A stretch of 64,000 nucleotides of DNA, taken from assembly GCF_001898575.1 (NCBI RefSeq), contig NZ_MKUD01000001.1:676448-740447 (forward strand), in the 5' to 3' direction. Each line of letters opens with the position of its first letter. The first letter of the stretch is position 1. The position numbers and the translations under genes were made by a program. The notes under the pieces are model-generated. The model was not told the DNA's origin. It ran no database searches and saw only the letters and a program-made list of their open reading frames with translations. This document shows positions 18,741 through 28,287 of this stretch, in pieces. The DNA is from Spirosoma sp. 48-14 (GTDB lineage Bacteria; Bacteroidota; Bacteroidia; Cytophagales; Spirosomataceae).

Positions 18741-19664
18741 ATGGCCCAATCGCTCAGCGTCCGCCATTTGGTGGGCATCAAAGACCTGACCGAGTCTGAT
18801 ATTCAGCTCATTCTGGAAACGGCCAGTCAGTTTAAGGAAGTCATCAATCGACCGATCAAAAAAGTCCCGTCCCTGCGCGATGTGACGATTGCCAACGTTT
18901 TTTTCGAAAATTCGACCCGTACACGACTCTCGTTTGAGTTAGCCGAAAAAAGACTCTCGGCCGATGTGGTCAATTTTTCGGCGTCGGGGAGTTCGGTCAA
19001 AAAAGGTGAAACTCTGCTAGATACGGTCAATAACATTCTGGCGATGAAGGTCGATATGGTGGTGATGCGGCACAGCAGCCCCGGCGCTCCTCATTACCTG
19101 ACCCGGCACATCAAAGCCAATGTCGTCAACGCGGGCGATGGCACCCACGAGCACCCCACCCAAGCCCTGCTCGACTCGTTTTCGATCCGCGAAAAACTGG
19201 GCGATGTAGCCGGAAAACGGATTGCGATCATTGGCGATATTACGCACTCCCGCGTAGCGTTATCCAACATTTTCTGTTTGCAGAAACAGGGAGCCGAGGT
19301 AATGGTTTGTGGCCCCAAAACACTGATTCCTAAATACATTGAAGCACTAGGCGTAAAAGTCGGGCATGATGTTCGGGCAGCACTGGCCTGGTGCGATGTC
19401 GCCAACGTACTACGCATTCAGTTAGAACGGCAGCAAATCAAATATTTTCCTTCACTTCGGGAATATTCGCTGTTTTTTGGCATCTCTAAACAGATGCTCG
19501 ACGACCTCGACCGACCTATCGTACTGATGCATCCTGGCCCCATCAACCGGGGTGTCGAACTGACTTCTGATGCCGCAGATTCGGCGCACAGCATCATTCT
19601 CGACCAGGTCGAAAACGGTGTAGCGGTTCGGATGGCAGTACTGTACCTGCTGGCACAGTTGTAA
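18741..19664 (+). CDS. pyrB: Aspartate carbamoyltransferase catalytic subunit
   Basis: A 307-residue enzyme that joins carbamoyl phosphate and aspartate, the committed step of pyrimidine synthesis. The carbamoyl-phosphate loop STRTR is at 58-62, followed by SSVKKGETL, the HPTQALLDSF helix and the closing MHPGPINRGVEL. Full length for the catalytic chain. No regulatory chain (pyrI) and no other pyr gene is adjacent, so it is probably an unregulated trimer or is regulated by transcription only. Cytoplasmic. Confidence 0.96.
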   Translation: MAQSLSVRHLVGIKDLTESDIQLILETASQFKEVINRPIKKVPSLRDVTIANVFFENSTRTRLSFELAEKRLSADVVNFSASGSSVKKGETLLDTVNNILAMKVDMVVMRHSSPGAPHYLTRHIKANVVNAGDGTHEHPTQALLDSFSIREKLGDVAGKRIAIIGDITHSRVALSNIFCLQKQGAEVMVCGPKTLIPKYIEALGVKVGHDVRAALAWCDVANVLRIQLERQQIKYFPSLREYSLFFGISKQMLDDLDRPIVLMHPGPINRGVELTSDAADSAHSIILDQVENGVAVRMAVLYLLAQL

Positions 19665-19732
19665 TCGTGTTTTGCATTAAATTTTGATTTAATTCATGTG
19701 CTAACGGGCTTATCGCAAAAACGAAATAAGCC

Positions 19733-19784
19733 TTCTGAGGTTTAAGGGATTACCCAATAATTCCGTCAACAACAAACCTCAGAA
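19733..19784 (+). promoter_or_regulatory. Inverted repeat before a small secreted protein gene
   Basis: TTCTGAGGTTT (19733-19743) and AAACCTCAGAA (19774-19784) are perfect 11-bp inverted copies; the second arm ends 5 bases before the next ATG. It could end pyrB transcripts or form a translation-blocking hairpin. Confidence 0.45.
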
Positions 19785-19789
19785 ATGTC

Positions 19790-20182
19790 ATGAAAACGAT
19801 CTGTGCTTCGCTCATTTTTGTGAGCTTATCGGTGCCTATAGCGTCAATGTGTTCGGCTAGTCCGGGAATAAACCAGCCCCTCAATAATCCGATCTATTCA
19901 AGTCGTAATTACAAGCAGGTGTATTCTTCCAAATGGCAGGACCAGTCAACACTTACGAGCACTACCTGGGCTCATTACAATACCAGAATAGCTGATTACA
20001 AACATTCAATAGCTGAAACCAATCTGGCCATTGGTAGCTTAGCTTCCAATGCATCGACGAGTAGCCTCGTCAACCGAAATTATAAAACGCAGCATGAGTC
20101 AACCTGGCAATTATCCCCTACACAGGAGAACCATCCTGTGAGAAAGCACCATAAACATCATCACAATACAGTAGGGAGTTAA
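19790..20182 (+). CDS. Small secreted hypothetical protein
   Basis: A 130-residue protein of unknown function. Residues 1-23 form a signal peptide (SVPIASMCSA-SP). The mature region is rich in Ser, Thr, Asn and Tyr with a repeated NYK(x)QxxSxW pattern (residues 42-48 and 97-104), and it ends in a histidine-rich tail (RKHHKHHHN) that might bind metal. It has its own terminator, which supports it being real. No relative is recognised. Confidence 0.6.
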   Translation: MKTICASLIFVSLSVPIASMCSASPGINQPLNNPIYSSRNYKQVYSSKWQDQSTLTSTTWAHYNTRIADYKHSIAETNLAIGSLASNASTSSLVNRNYKTQHESTWQLSPTQENHPVRKHHKHHHNTVGS

Positions 20183-20211
20183 TGGTTGGTCGTGCAGTAT
20201 GCAAATTCGGT

Positions 20212-20247
20212 AAGCAGCGTGGCTTTTGAGGCTACGCTGCTTTGTTT
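20212..20247 (+). terminator. Intrinsic terminator
   Basis: AAGCAGCGTGGC pairs with GCTACGCTGCTT around a 7-base loop and is followed by TGTTTT. Confidence 0.8.
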
Positions 20248-20306
20248 TATGGCTATAAATGCGCTAATTCAACCGATTGCTTCTCTTCTTAACTAACAAT
20301 GGCTGA

Positions 20307-22202
20307 ATGAAACAGTACTCCTCTTTGACAAGCCTATTACTCACTTTCCTGATCGGTCACATTTGTCTGGCTCAGGCCCCGCAGGAAGACCTTTTCAAAA
20401 AACTTCAGGAAATCGCCATCATTGAGCAGAAAGTTATGATGCCCATGCGCGATGGCGTCCGGCTCGCTACCGACATTTACCGCCCTAAAACCGACCAAAA
20501 AGTCCCAATTATTTTCTCCAAAACGCCCTATAACTTCAACGCCTGGGGCGATGGCGAACAACACCAAAATGCCTACCAGGCAGCGCTGGATGCCGTAAAA
20601 CGAGGCTACGCGTATGTTGTTCAGAATGAACGTGGTAAGTTTTTCTCCGAAGGCGAATGGGATATTCTTGGCCCGCCCACAACCGATGGGTATGATGCCT
20701 TTAGCTGGATGGCCAAACAACCCTGGTCGAATGGCAAGATTGGCACCTACGGCTGCTCATCTACAGCCGAATGGCAAATGGCGGTAGCGGCTCTGGATCA
20801 CCCAGCACATGCCGCCATGGTTCCGATGGGTTTTGGCGCTGGCGTAGGGCGGGTAGGGTCGTTTTATGAGCAGGGCAACTGGTACCGGGGTGGCGCTCAG
20901 CAGATGCTGTTTACAACCTGGCTATACGGCACACAAACCGATGCATTTGCCCGGCCACTCTTCCCCAAAACCGCTACCAGTGAAGACTTAACCCGTGTAT
21001 CGCGCTTTTATGACTTAGCTCCCGAAATGCCCCGCGTCGATTGGGCGCAAGGCCTGAAGCATTTACCCGTTCAGGACATCATCAAAAATGTGAATGGTCC
21101 GAAGGGCGTTTACGAAAAGATGATTGTTCGCAAACCGAACGACCCCGAATGGTATAAAGGAGGTCTGTACCATGATAACATGCCGTTTGGCGTGCCCAGT
21201 TACTGGTTCGCATCCTGGTATGATGTTTCTACAGGGCCGAATCTGGCGCTGTTCAATCACGTTCGAAAAAACGCAACCGATCCACAAGTACGCGACAATC
21301 AGTATTTAGTAATTGCTCCGACCCTGCATTGCGCTTACAAACGCGCCACCGAAAACACCGTAGTAGGCGAACGTAGTGTTGGCGATGCTCGACTGGACTA
21401 TGACGGTCTGATTTATGGCTGGTTCGATTATTGGCTCAAAGGTGAGGCCAACGATGTATTGAAAAAGACTCCGCACGTTCGCTACTATACGATGGGTTCG
21501 AACAAGTGGCAAACGGCCGATACCTGGCCCCCAGCCAATGCCGAACTGACGACCTATTACCTCTCCAGCAACGGACGAGCCAACAGCTTGTATGGCGATG
21601 GCAAACTCAGTCTGAAACCTCTGGGCAAAGACGAAAAACCCGATGCCTTCACATACGATCCGATGTATCCCGTGCCGTCTTACGGCGGTAACGTTTGCTG
21701 CGCGGGCAATTCTGTACAGGGTGGCTCGTTCGATCAGCATCAGATGGAAACCCGCCAGGACATTCTGGTCTATACCACCGAACCGTTTGCCGATGGCGTT
21801 GAAGTAACGGGATCGATCGAGTCGACACTCTATGTTTCGTCTGATGCGAAAGACACCGATTTTACCGTTAAGTTGATTGATGTATATCCCGACGGCAAAG
21901 CTTATAATCTGGACGAAACCATCCTGCGGGCCCGCTACCGCGAAGGGTTCGACAAAGAAGTCTGGATGGACAAAGGGAAAGTTTATAAACTCACCCTAAG
22001 CCCGATGTCGACCAGTAATTATTTTGCACCGGGGCATCGGATTCGGGTTGAAATAGCGAGCAGTAATTTTCCCCGATTTGATCGAAACCTTAATACAGGT
22101 GGCAATAACTACGACGAAACCAAGGCTGTTGTAGCCCACAATCAAGTGTTCCATTCGGCACAATATCCATCCCAAATCCGTTTACCTATTGTGAAGAAGT
22201 AA
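20307..22202 (+). CDS. CocE/NonD family hydrolase (X-Pro peptidase-like)
   Basis: A 631-residue exported serine hydrolase. Residues 1-22 are a signal peptide. The alpha/beta hydrolase domain begins with [18 protein letters not shown], and the probable nucleophile is Ser151 in [11 protein letters not shown]; an expected His appears in TLHCAYK. The C-terminal jelly-roll domain (from about residue 490) has the family end pattern [19 protein letters not shown]. Members cleave X-Pro dipeptides, cocaine esters, cephalosporin or glutaryl amides, so the substrate is open. Probably periplasmic and transcribed alone. Confidence 0.88.
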   Translation: MKQYSSLTSLLLTFLIGHICLAQAPQEDLFKKLQEIAIIEQKVMMPMRDGVRLATDIYRPKTDQKVPIIFSKTPYNFNAWGDGEQHQNAYQAALDAVKRGYAYVVQNERGKFFSEGEWDILGPPTTDGYDAFSWMAKQPWSNGKIGTYGCSSTAEWQMAVAALDHPAHAAMVPMGFGAGVGRVGSFYEQGNWYRGGAQQMLFTTWLYGTQTDAFARPLFPKTATSEDLTRVSRFYDLAPEMPRVDWAQGLKHLPVQDIIKNVNGPKGVYEKMIVRKPNDPEWYKGGLYHDNMPFGVPSYWFASWYDVSTGPNLALFNHVRKNATDPQVRDNQYLVIAPTLHCAYKRATENTVVGERSVGDARLDYDGLIYGWFDYWLKGEANDVLKKTPHVRYYTMGSNKWQTADTWPPANAELTTYYLSSNGRANSLYGDGKLSLKPLGKDEKPDAFTYDPMYPVPSYGGNVCCAGNSVQGGSFDQHQMETRQDILVYTTEPFADGVEVTGSIESTLYVSSDAKDTDFTVKLIDVYPDGKAYNLDETILRARYREGFDKEVWMDKGKVYKLTLSPMSTSNYFAPGHRIRVEIASSNFPRFDRNLNTGGNNYDETKAVVAHNQVFHSAQYPSQIRLPIVKK

Positions 22203-22252
22203 GACGAACAAATCCGCAAACCATACTGTTCTCTGAACAGTCCATTAGCTCT

Positions 22253-22294
22253 ATTCACACATTCACTCTTTCGAAATTCACTCTTTCGCTCTTT
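22253..22294. repeat. Period-8 repeat, family A, copy 3 (right arm only)
   Basis: Runs of ATTCACTCTTTCG and TTCACTCTTTCGCTC immediately before the VWA gene match the right arm of the family A hairpin; no left arm is seen. Confidence 0.55.
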
Positions 22295-22298
22295 AACA

Positions 22299-23402
22299 AT
22301 GAAAGGCTTTCAATTTTCCGACTATATACCGCCCGAGCAGAAAGGAGGCAGCAACTTCGATAAGCTGCTCAATATATTTCAGCAACTACTGCTGATGACC
22401 TCCGGCGATGTGGAACAGGCCATGTCGTGGATGAGTCAGCTCGACCGGCAGTATGGCCTCACCGATGATAAGTACGGCATCGGTAACTTCTTCGACGACC
22501 TCAAAGAAAAGGGGTATATCACCGACGAAAATCAGGAAGGCCGTATTGTGATGACACCAAAAAGTGAGCAAACCATTCGGCGAAGTGCGCTGGAAGAAAT
22601 TTTCGGTAAGCTCAAACGCTCCAAATCGGGGGGCAACCACAATACGCCCTATACCGGTACTGGCGACGAACTAAGCAGTGACCTCCGCAGCTACCAGTTT
22701 GGCGATACGCTGGAACAGATTTCGATGACCGAATCGATCAAAAATGCGCAGATCAACAGCGGTGTCGAGGAATTTCGATTGATGGAGCGCGATCTGGAGG
22801 TTACGGAAAAAGAGCAGAAAACCCAGACATCGACCGTGCTGATGATCGACATTAGCCACTCGATGATTCTGTATGGCGAAGACCGGATTACACCCGCCAA
22901 AAAAGTAGCGCTGGCCCTGGTCGAACTGGTTAAACAGAAGTACCCGAAAGACACGCTCGATATTGTCGTTTTCGGCAACGATGCCTGGCAGATTCAGGCG
23001 AAAGAGTTGCCCTATCTGGAAGTTGGCCCTTATCATACCAACACCGTAGCCGGACTTGAACTATCGATGGACCTGCTTCGTCGGCGGAAGAACAAGAACA
23101 AGCAGATTTTCATGATCACCGACGGCAAACCGACCTGTTTAAAAGAAGGCATCAAATACTACAAAAACTCGTTCGGACTAGACCGAAAAGTAGTTAGTAA
23201 AACCCTGACGCTGGCAGCCCAATGTCGCCGGTTGGATATACCGATTACTACGTTCATGATTGCTTCTGACCCCTACTTAAAACAATTCGTGCAGGAATTC
23301 ACGAAGGTCAATAATGGTCGGGCCTATTACAGCGGCTTACAGGGTCTGGGCAACATGATGTTTGAAGATTTTCAGCGCAACCGCCGGAAAAACATTAAGT
23401 AA
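22299..23402 (+). CDS. VWA domain protein, partner-type of ChlI/MoxR ATPases
   Basis: A 367-residue cytoplasmic protein. Residues 1-170 are a helical region without recognised domain. Residues about 178-350 are a von Willebrand A domain with the metal-binding MIDAS residues: DISHS (184-188), a Thr further on, and MITDGKPT. In magnesium-chelatase and MoxR systems such proteins pair with an AAA+ ATPase; a ChlI-like ATPase is encoded 3.2 kb away on the other strand (26566-28098). Substrate remodelled is unknown. A clear terminator follows. Confidence 0.87.
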   Translation: MKGFQFSDYIPPEQKGGSNFDKLLNIFQQLLLMTSGDVEQAMSWMSQLDRQYGLTDDKYGIGNFFDDLKEKGYITDENQEGRIVMTPKSEQTIRRSALEEIFGKLKRSKSGGNHNTPYTGTGDELSSDLRSYQFGDTLEQISMTESIKNAQINSGVEEFRLMERDLEVTEKEQKTQTSTVLMIDISHSMILYGEDRITPAKKVALALVELVKQKYPKDTLDIVVFGNDAWQIQAKELPYLEVGPYHTNTVAGLELSMDLLRRRKNKNKQIFMITDGKPTCLKEGIKYYKNSFGLDRKVVSKTLTLAAQCRRLDIPITTFMIASDPYLKQFVQEFTKVNNGRAYYSGLQGLGNMMFEDFQRNRRKNIK

Positions 23403-23470
23403 AGGGCTATCTGATTCACTGCTATTTGGTAATCTTTCTGCCATTCCTCCTATCGCCGGAATGACAGCAA

Positions 23471-23504
23471 ACAAAGTCGGGATTAGAGGCCCGACTTTGT
23501 TTTT
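23471..23504 (+). terminator. Intrinsic terminator of the VWA gene
   Basis: ACAAAGTCGGG and CCCGACTTTGT form a perfect 11-bp stem with 8-base loop, followed by TTTT. Confidence 0.9.
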
Positions 23505-23520
23505 ATCCCCCAATAACCCT

Positions 23521-24198
23521 ATGTCAACCTTTGCTGATCAGGCGATTGCCTATTATAATTCCCTTGCCGCTCCAACGAATCTTCCGGCTAGTGTAGACGT
23601 TTTGAATCCCTACCAAACCCCGGATGTACGTCGGATTGTCGAGGAGTTTTACGGCAATTTTTTCAACGACAATCATCCGCGCGTATTTGTATTAGGTATC
23701 AATCCGGGTCGGTTTGGTGCGGGCGTAACTGGCATTTCATTTACCACTCCCCAGAACCTGCGTCGCTATTGCCACATTGCCAATACCCTCGCCGACACAC
23801 CCGAACTATCGAGCCGATTTATTTATCAGGTTGTAGACGCATTTGGCGGAGCTGAGGCTTTTTACGGGCAATTTTTTCTAACCTCACTGTTTCCTCTTGC
23901 CCTGACGAAGAGCGGAAAAAACTATAACTTTTACGACGACCGTGCCACCACCAAAGCGCTGTGGCCGATTATTACCGAAACCGTTCGGACACAGATCAAC
24001 TTTGGATGCGACCGCCGGGTGGCCGTATGCCTGGGAAAGAAAAATGAAACCTATCTGAAACGATTGAACGACGAGCAAGGCTTTTTCGGACGAATCGTAA
24101 CCCTCGACCACCCACGTTATATTTTGCAGTACAGAACAAAAGATGCACCACTGTATCTGGAAAAATACATCACTACTCTGCACGATTGCCTTCAATAA
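23521..24198 (+). CDS. SMUG2-type uracil-DNA glycosylase family protein
   Basis: A 225-residue protein of the uracil-DNA glycosylase superfamily, SMUG2-like group. The active-site loop reads VLGINPGRFGAGVTGISFT (Asn61-Pro-Gly), and the second motif appears as DHPRYI near the C-terminus, where other families have HPSP. It should remove uracil or other deaminated bases from DNA. ATG at 23521 directly follows the terminator of the VWA gene; the frame further upstream overlaps that gene and is not used. Confidence 0.82.
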   Translation: MSTFADQAIAYYNSLAAPTNLPASVDVLNPYQTPDVRRIVEEFYGNFFNDNHPRVFVLGINPGRFGAGVTGISFTTPQNLRRYCHIANTLADTPELSSRFIYQVVDAFGGAEAFYGQFFLTSLFPLALTKSGKNYNFYDDRATTKALWPIITETVRTQINFGCDRRVAVCLGKKNETYLKRLNDEQGFFGRIVTLDHPRYILQYRTKDAPLYLEKYITTLHDCLQ

Positions 24199-24211
24199 TC
24201 CATAAAAAAGC

Positions 24212-24235
24212 CGATCGGCTATGAATAGCCGATCG
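24212..24235. terminator. Bidirectional terminator
   Basis: CGATCGGCTA-TGAA-TAGCCGATCG is a perfect 10-bp hairpin with an A-run on its left side, between convergent genes. Confidence 0.8.
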
Positions 24236-24274
24236 ACCGATACTTGATATACTAATTGTTTAATGAAATCAGCC

Positions 24275-24802
24275 CTACACCTTCGTTAATTCCATCGTGT
24301 ACGTATACGTCTCATCTTTGCCATCGCCATCCAGATCTTCAGACTCCTGGCTCGACAATTTCAATGTATTACCACTTACCGTTGCCGTATAGACCGACGT
24401 GTCGGTACCGCTGGTAATTGTCAGTTTAGTTCCGTCCAGTTTCCAGGTCGAATTATCCTCAATTGGATTCACATCATCCGTCGACGTGTTGCATTTGGGC
24501 CCTGCTTTACCCGTTATTTTACCACCGCTATTGAACGTGACTACCGTGGTTGTCAGACAATCGACAATGTCGTTGCCGCTGGGGTATAATCTGTAAATAC
24601 TCAGTAAGTCATTCGTTTTCTGACCATTTCCGAGATCGATAGACGGATCAATTTTATACCCTGAAATCCGCCAGCTTCCTTCTACGGCCGATGTCGACGG
24701 AGTCACATTGGTATCACCACCGTTTTTACAGCTACTAAACCATAGGGGCAAAGCGAGTACCAGCGCCCATGCCATCAACCGAATTGCATTCGTATTTTTC
24801 AT
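24275..24802 (-). CDS. Lipocalin-like domain lipoprotein
   Basis: A 175-residue lipoprotein. The signal sequence ends in the lipobox WFSSC with Cys25 as lipid anchor. The mature part is a single small beta-rich domain beginning VEGSWRISGYKI and ending TYTYTMELTKV, the pattern of lipocalin-like proteins of Bacteroidetes (DUF-type, no assigned ligand). Probably on the periplasmic or outer face of the outer membrane. Transcribed alone from an exact -7 element at 24825-24832. Confidence 0.75.
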   Translation of the reverse strand: MKNTNAIRLMAWALVLALPLWFSSCKNGGDTNVTPSTSAVEGSWRISGYKIDPSIDLGNGQKTNDLLSIYRLYPSGNDIVDCLTTTVVTFNSGGKITGKAGPKCNTSTDDVNPIEDNSTWKLDGTKLTITSGTDTSVYTATVSGNTLKLSSQESEDLDGDGKDETYTYTMELTKV

Positions 24803-25142
24803 AGTTCATTAATAATGTTTGGGCCAAAAGTAGAAGGGCCTTTAGACGACAGAAAATCATGTTGAGCAAGCGGTCGAGAACGGCTTTAGCACTTATTGAG
24901 CGGTCGAAGACATAAAACCGATGCCTTTCCCTACTAGCTCAATCAGGCTATCAACCGCTGCCTGGCTAAAGGTCGGACCCATTGCCTTACGTGTACATCC
25001 AGCCTAAACTTGTACATGATGCGTTTCGTTTACAGTGGGGCGGACGCATAATTGCTTTTACAATGGCCACCCCGTAAACGGAAAACCGTATACTGAAGAC
25101 ATTTTATAACTTTACATTCCAAAACTGTCTTCCCCCTCAACA
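24803..25142. other. Intergenic region, promoters only
   Basis: About 340 bases between divergent genes. The minus-strand -7 element TACTTTTG (24832-24825) serves the lipoprotein gene, and TAACTTTA (about 25110) could serve the YbjQ-type gene. The middle (24860-25060) holds no convincing gene or repeat beyond two related GCGGTCGA words at about 24870 and 24901. Confidence 0.45.
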
Positions 25143-25463
25143 ATGCTAATAACAACTACGCCTAATATTGAACACAAACAAATCACAAAATACATTGGCC
25201 TGGTCAATGGTGAAGCCATCATTGGTGCCAACCTCGTAAAAGACTTTTTCACCTCTATAAAAGATGTGGTCGGTGGTCATAGCGGGGCCTATGTACAAGC
25301 CTTGCGCGAAGCCAAAAGTATTGCCATTAAAGAAATGATTGATCAGGCATCCCGGCTTGGAGCCAATGCCATTATCGGTGTCGATTTAGATTATCAGACT
25401 ATTGGTAGTAATGGAGCCATGCTTATGGTCAGTGCCAATGGTACTGCTGTAGTCGTCGAATAG
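25143..25463 (+). CDS. YbjQ/UPF0145 family protein
   Basis: A 106-residue member of the small YbjQ (DUF74) family, which forms a pentameric beta-alpha ring and is often annotated as heavy-metal binding without proof. Landmarks are YIGLVNGEAIIGANLVKDF near the N-terminus, ALREAKSIAIKEM in the central helix and GANAIIGVDLDYQTIG after it. Full length for the family. No export signal. Function unknown; it stands alone and ends at a strong hairpin. Confidence 0.88.
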   Translation: MLITTTPNIEHKQITKYIGLVNGEAIIGANLVKDFFTSIKDVVGGHSGAYVQALREAKSIAIKEMIDQASRLGANAIIGVDLDYQTIGSNGAMLMVSANGTAVVVE

Positions 25464-25555
25464 TCTGTAATGTGTTTGGAAATACGCCCTGTCCTGCTAA
25501 AAATCTCCACTCCCAAGCATAATCCAATCAATCTGCTTATCGGTAAACTATAAAA

Positions 25556-25603
25556 ATCAGATGAAGGTACAGAGTCCTGAGCGTCTATGTACCTTCATCT
25601 GAT
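25556..25603 (+). terminator. Long perfect hairpin after the YbjQ-type gene
   Basis: ATCAGATGAAGGTACA (25556-25571) and its exact complement (25588-25603) enclose a 16-base loop. The following bases are only moderately T-rich. Confidence 0.65.
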
Positions 25604-25734
25604 CTTCTATAAGAAAAGGACTTTAAATACCCTATATTTAATTATTAATACATATTTAATTATATTTTATAGATCAATCTGCAACGTTGTATAAAATTTG
25701 TAGGTAGTGTTCTGTGTATTTAGCTCACTACGCT

Positions 25735-26475
25735 ATGAAAATGGTCATTATTGGCGGTTGTCATGTCGGCAATTACGCCATACCTCCTCAGCTTGGTTTT
25801 GTTCAAAAATGGATAGAGCATGTAGAACATCTGACAGGTGATCCTGTCCAAACCATATGTCATAGTATGGTTAGCCTCAACCAGGTAGCTGATTTGATTA
25901 CGCAACACAAAGTCGAACTGATGCAGGCCGACCAGATTGTTCTTCAACTAGGCCATTATGAGCTTTCATGGCGCAAATGTTTTCGGGAGATTTTTCAGCA
26001 ACAACCGTTTACAATAACGCCAAAGCCCTATCAGCCCAAGCCCTTACCAAGCGTTGCCGGAACGGCCCCGACTCCCTATCACCAACAGCTAAAAAATTGG
26101 TTCAAAGCGGCCATACTGACCCTGTACAAAGCCCAGAACGGCCAGCTGCCTTATTTAAAGCAGTTCGACCAACGGCTAATGCAAATGCTGGCTTTATTAG
26201 CTCCGTACGGCGATAAAGTGATTGTTATGACCCCTTTCCCTAGTTTACACCCTGTAGATCAGTGGCTTCGGCGGGAAAGTATCCCCACTATGTACACGTG
26301 TGCTCGGCAAAATGGGTTTCGGCTGGTCGATACGTTTAGCGCCATTCCCCGACAGGCAGCTTATTTTCTAGCCGATGGGGCACACCTGAATGCACAGGGC
26401 CATGCGGTCGTTGCGCTTCTTTTGAGCCAACTCCCTGTTTACACGGCCCTCCTGGAAGAAATCAATTGTCTATAA
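25735..26475 (+). CDS. SGNH/GDSL-like hydrolase family protein
   Basis: A 246-residue protein that looks like a divergent SGNH hydrolase. The N-terminal block reads VIIGGCHVGNY, where the catalytic Ser of GDS would be expected but Cys-His is found; the C-terminal block DGAHLNAQGHAVVA supplies the Asp-x-x-His dyad. The middle VLQLGHYELS takes the place of the usual GxND block. With Ser replaced, it may be inactive as an esterase or use another chemistry. No signal peptide. An AT-rich upstream stretch (25604-25734) with TATAAAATTTG may hold its promoter. ATG at 25735 is preferred over a GTG 7 codons upstream. Confidence 0.6.
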   Translation: MKMVIIGGCHVGNYAIPPQLGFVQKWIEHVEHLTGDPVQTICHSMVSLNQVADLITQHKVELMQADQIVLQLGHYELSWRKCFREIFQQQPFTITPKPYQPKPLPSVAGTAPTPYHQQLKNWFKAAILTLYKAQNGQLPYLKQFDQRLMQMLALLAPYGDKVIVMTPFPSLHPVDQWLRRESIPTMYTCARQNGFRLVDTFSAIPRQAAYFLADGAHLNAQGHAVVALLLSQLPVYTALLEEINCL

Positions 26476-26485
26476 TCTATACGAA

Positions 26486-26525
26486 AGGGCGCTCAAAGGG
26501 TCAAAAAATCCCCTGTGAGCGCCCT
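26486..26525. terminator. Bidirectional terminator
   Basis: AGGGCGCTCA (26486-26495) pairs perfectly with TGAGCGCCCT (26516-26525), with further pairing of AGGG and CCCT inside, between convergent genes. Confidence 0.8.
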
Positions 26526-26565
26526 CTAAGGAAAACATCGCAACCACACTCAGCCAATTACAGGC

Positions 26566-28098
26566 TTAGTATCGGTCATCATCTTCTTCATCTTCCTCTT
26601 CACCAAAGTTTTGGCCTGGATTAAACATCGAGCCAAGTAAATCTTTAAACGACTGGCCAGTATCCATCGCTTTTTTACCAACCAGCGAATGCTCTGCCAA
26701 ACCATGCAGGGCAAACTCCATCATAAACAGTTTTTCAGGTTTACTCAGCCGGGAATGAAACTGGTCGACAACATCATCCAGACCGTCAATGGTTCGCAAA
26801 CGAGCCTCGTAGTCGCGGTTACTCAGGTCGTTCAGGATGTCCATCGTGTTACCATCGCCAAACCAGTCTGTTATTTTCTTGTATGGATTGCCCCGCTTGT
26901 CTTTTTTAGCTTTCTCCGGATTAGGGAAATACTGCAAAAACTGATTTCGGATGGCCTTACCAATCAGATTCTGCGCCACAATTACCGGGCCCTCTACTTC
27001 CCCCTCATACACCAGTTCGACTTTACCACAAATCGCCGGAACAACCCCGTACAGATCAGCTATACGCACATACGTATCGCGTTCGCCATTGAGTAACGCC
27101 CGTCGCTCGGCCGATGAAAGAAGATTTTCATAAGCCGAAATAGTCATCCGGGCTGAAACACCGCTCTTCGAATCAACATATTCACTCTCACGGGCTTCCA
27201 GGGCTACCTGCTCAATCAAATCAGCGATCAGATCGTTGGTTTTCACCATACCTTTCTGCTCCGTTTTGACAATAGCTTCCTGCATCGTGATTTTCTTCCC
27301 AATTTCGATCGATTTCGGATAGTGCGTTACAATCTGTGAATCAATCCGGTCTTTCAAGGGTGTAACAATACTGCCCCGGTTGGTATAATCTTCGGGGTTA
27401 GCCGTAAACACGAACTGAATATCGAGCGGCAAACGGAGCTTGAAACCACGTATCTGAATATCACCTTCCTGCAGAATGTTGAATAACGACACCTGAATAC
27501 GAGCCTGTAAGTCAGGCAATTCGTTAATTACGAAAATACAGCGGTGCGAGCGAGGTATCAGTCCGAAGTGAATCGTCCGTTCATCGGAATAGGGCAATTT
27601 GAGCGTAGCAGCTTTGATCGGGTCCACATCGCCAATCAGGTCGGCTACCGATACATCAGGTGTAGCCAGCTTCTCGGTATAACGATCGTTCCGATGAAGC
27701 CATGCAATGGGTGTCTGATCGCCTTTTTCAGCAATCAGGTCGACCGAATACCGTGAAATGGGGTTCAGGGGATCATCGTTGAGTTCGGAACCAGCCACCA
27801 CCGGAATATATTCATCCAGTAAGTTGACCATCATCCGGGCAATCCGGGTTTTAGCCTGTCCACGCAAGCCCAGCAGGTTTATGTGGTGCATGGATAGAAT
27901 AGCCCGTTCTACATCGGGGATTACTGTATCTTCATACCCCCATATACCCGGAAAAACAACTTCCTTTTCCTTGATTCGCTCAATTAAATTTTCCCGCAAC
28001 TCCTGCTTGATTGAGCGGGATTCATACCCGGCCGCTTTCAGCTCACCGAGTGTAGTAATGGCCAATAGTTTTGATGATTTCAGATTGCGGTAGTTCAT
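26566..28098 (-). CDS. ChlI/BchI-like AAA+ ATPase
   Basis: A 510-residue AAA+ protein related to magnesium chelatase subunit I and MoxR ATPases. The P-loop is GLRGQAKT (residues 77-84), with Gln-Ala where many members have Thr-Gly. Walker B is IFVINELPDL, and sensor segments FTANPEDY and the GVSARMTISAYENLL region follow. The last 15 residues are strongly acidic (EEEDEEDDDRY). No chlorophyll or cobalamin genes are present, so metal insertion is not implied; the VWA protein at 22299 is the probable partner in a chaperone-like module. Confidence 0.85.
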   Translation of the reverse strand: MNYRNLKSSKLLAITTLGELKAAGYESRSIKQELRENLIERIKEKEVVFPGIWGYEDTVIPDVERAILSMHHINLLGLRGQAKTRIARMMVNLLDEYIPVVAGSELNDDPLNPISRYSVDLIAEKGDQTPIAWLHRNDRYTEKLATPDVSVADLIGDVDPIKAATLKLPYSDERTIHFGLIPRSHRCIFVINELPDLQARIQVSLFNILQEGDIQIRGFKLRLPLDIQFVFTANPEDYTNRGSIVTPLKDRIDSQIVTHYPKSIEIGKKITMQEAIVKTEQKGMVKTNDLIADLIEQVALEARESEYVDSKSGVSARMTISAYENLLSSAERRALLNGERDTYVRIADLYGVVPAICGKVELVYEGEVEGPVIVAQNLIGKAIRNQFLQYFPNPEKAKKDKRGNPYKKITDWFGDGNTMDILNDLSNRDYEARLRTIDGLDDVVDQFHSRLSKPEKLFMMEFALHGLAEHSLVGKKAMDTGQSFKDLLGSMFNPGQNFGEEEDEEDDDRY

Positions 28099-28106
28099 TC
28101 TGTTTG

Positions 28107-28193
28107 TAATGGATAATGTATTATGGACAATGTATAATGAAGGTTAGGAGCCGGGTGGTCATTATTCATTTTACATTATTCATTGTTCATTAA
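28107..28193. repeat. Period-7 hairpin repeat, family B, copy 1
   Basis: The left side is built of seven-base words (TAATGGA, TAATGTA, TTATGGA, CAATGTA, TAATGAA) and the right side ATTATTCATTTTACATTATT is roughly complementary. Bases 28167-28184 recur exactly at 31198-31215. Confidence 0.65.
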
Positions 28194-28287
28194 GTCTAAC
28201 AGGCTTTCGAAAGAAATGGTTTTTGGACGCTTAAAATGACTAATTTTACCAATTATACGCGCCGGGAAGATAAGCCCGTTGCTATCT

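Noticed and set aside
24880..24990. Short minus-strand frame in the 24.8-25.1 kb gap that might be a gene remnant
   Set aside because: About 35 codons between stops, with no recognisable relative; cannot be told from chance.
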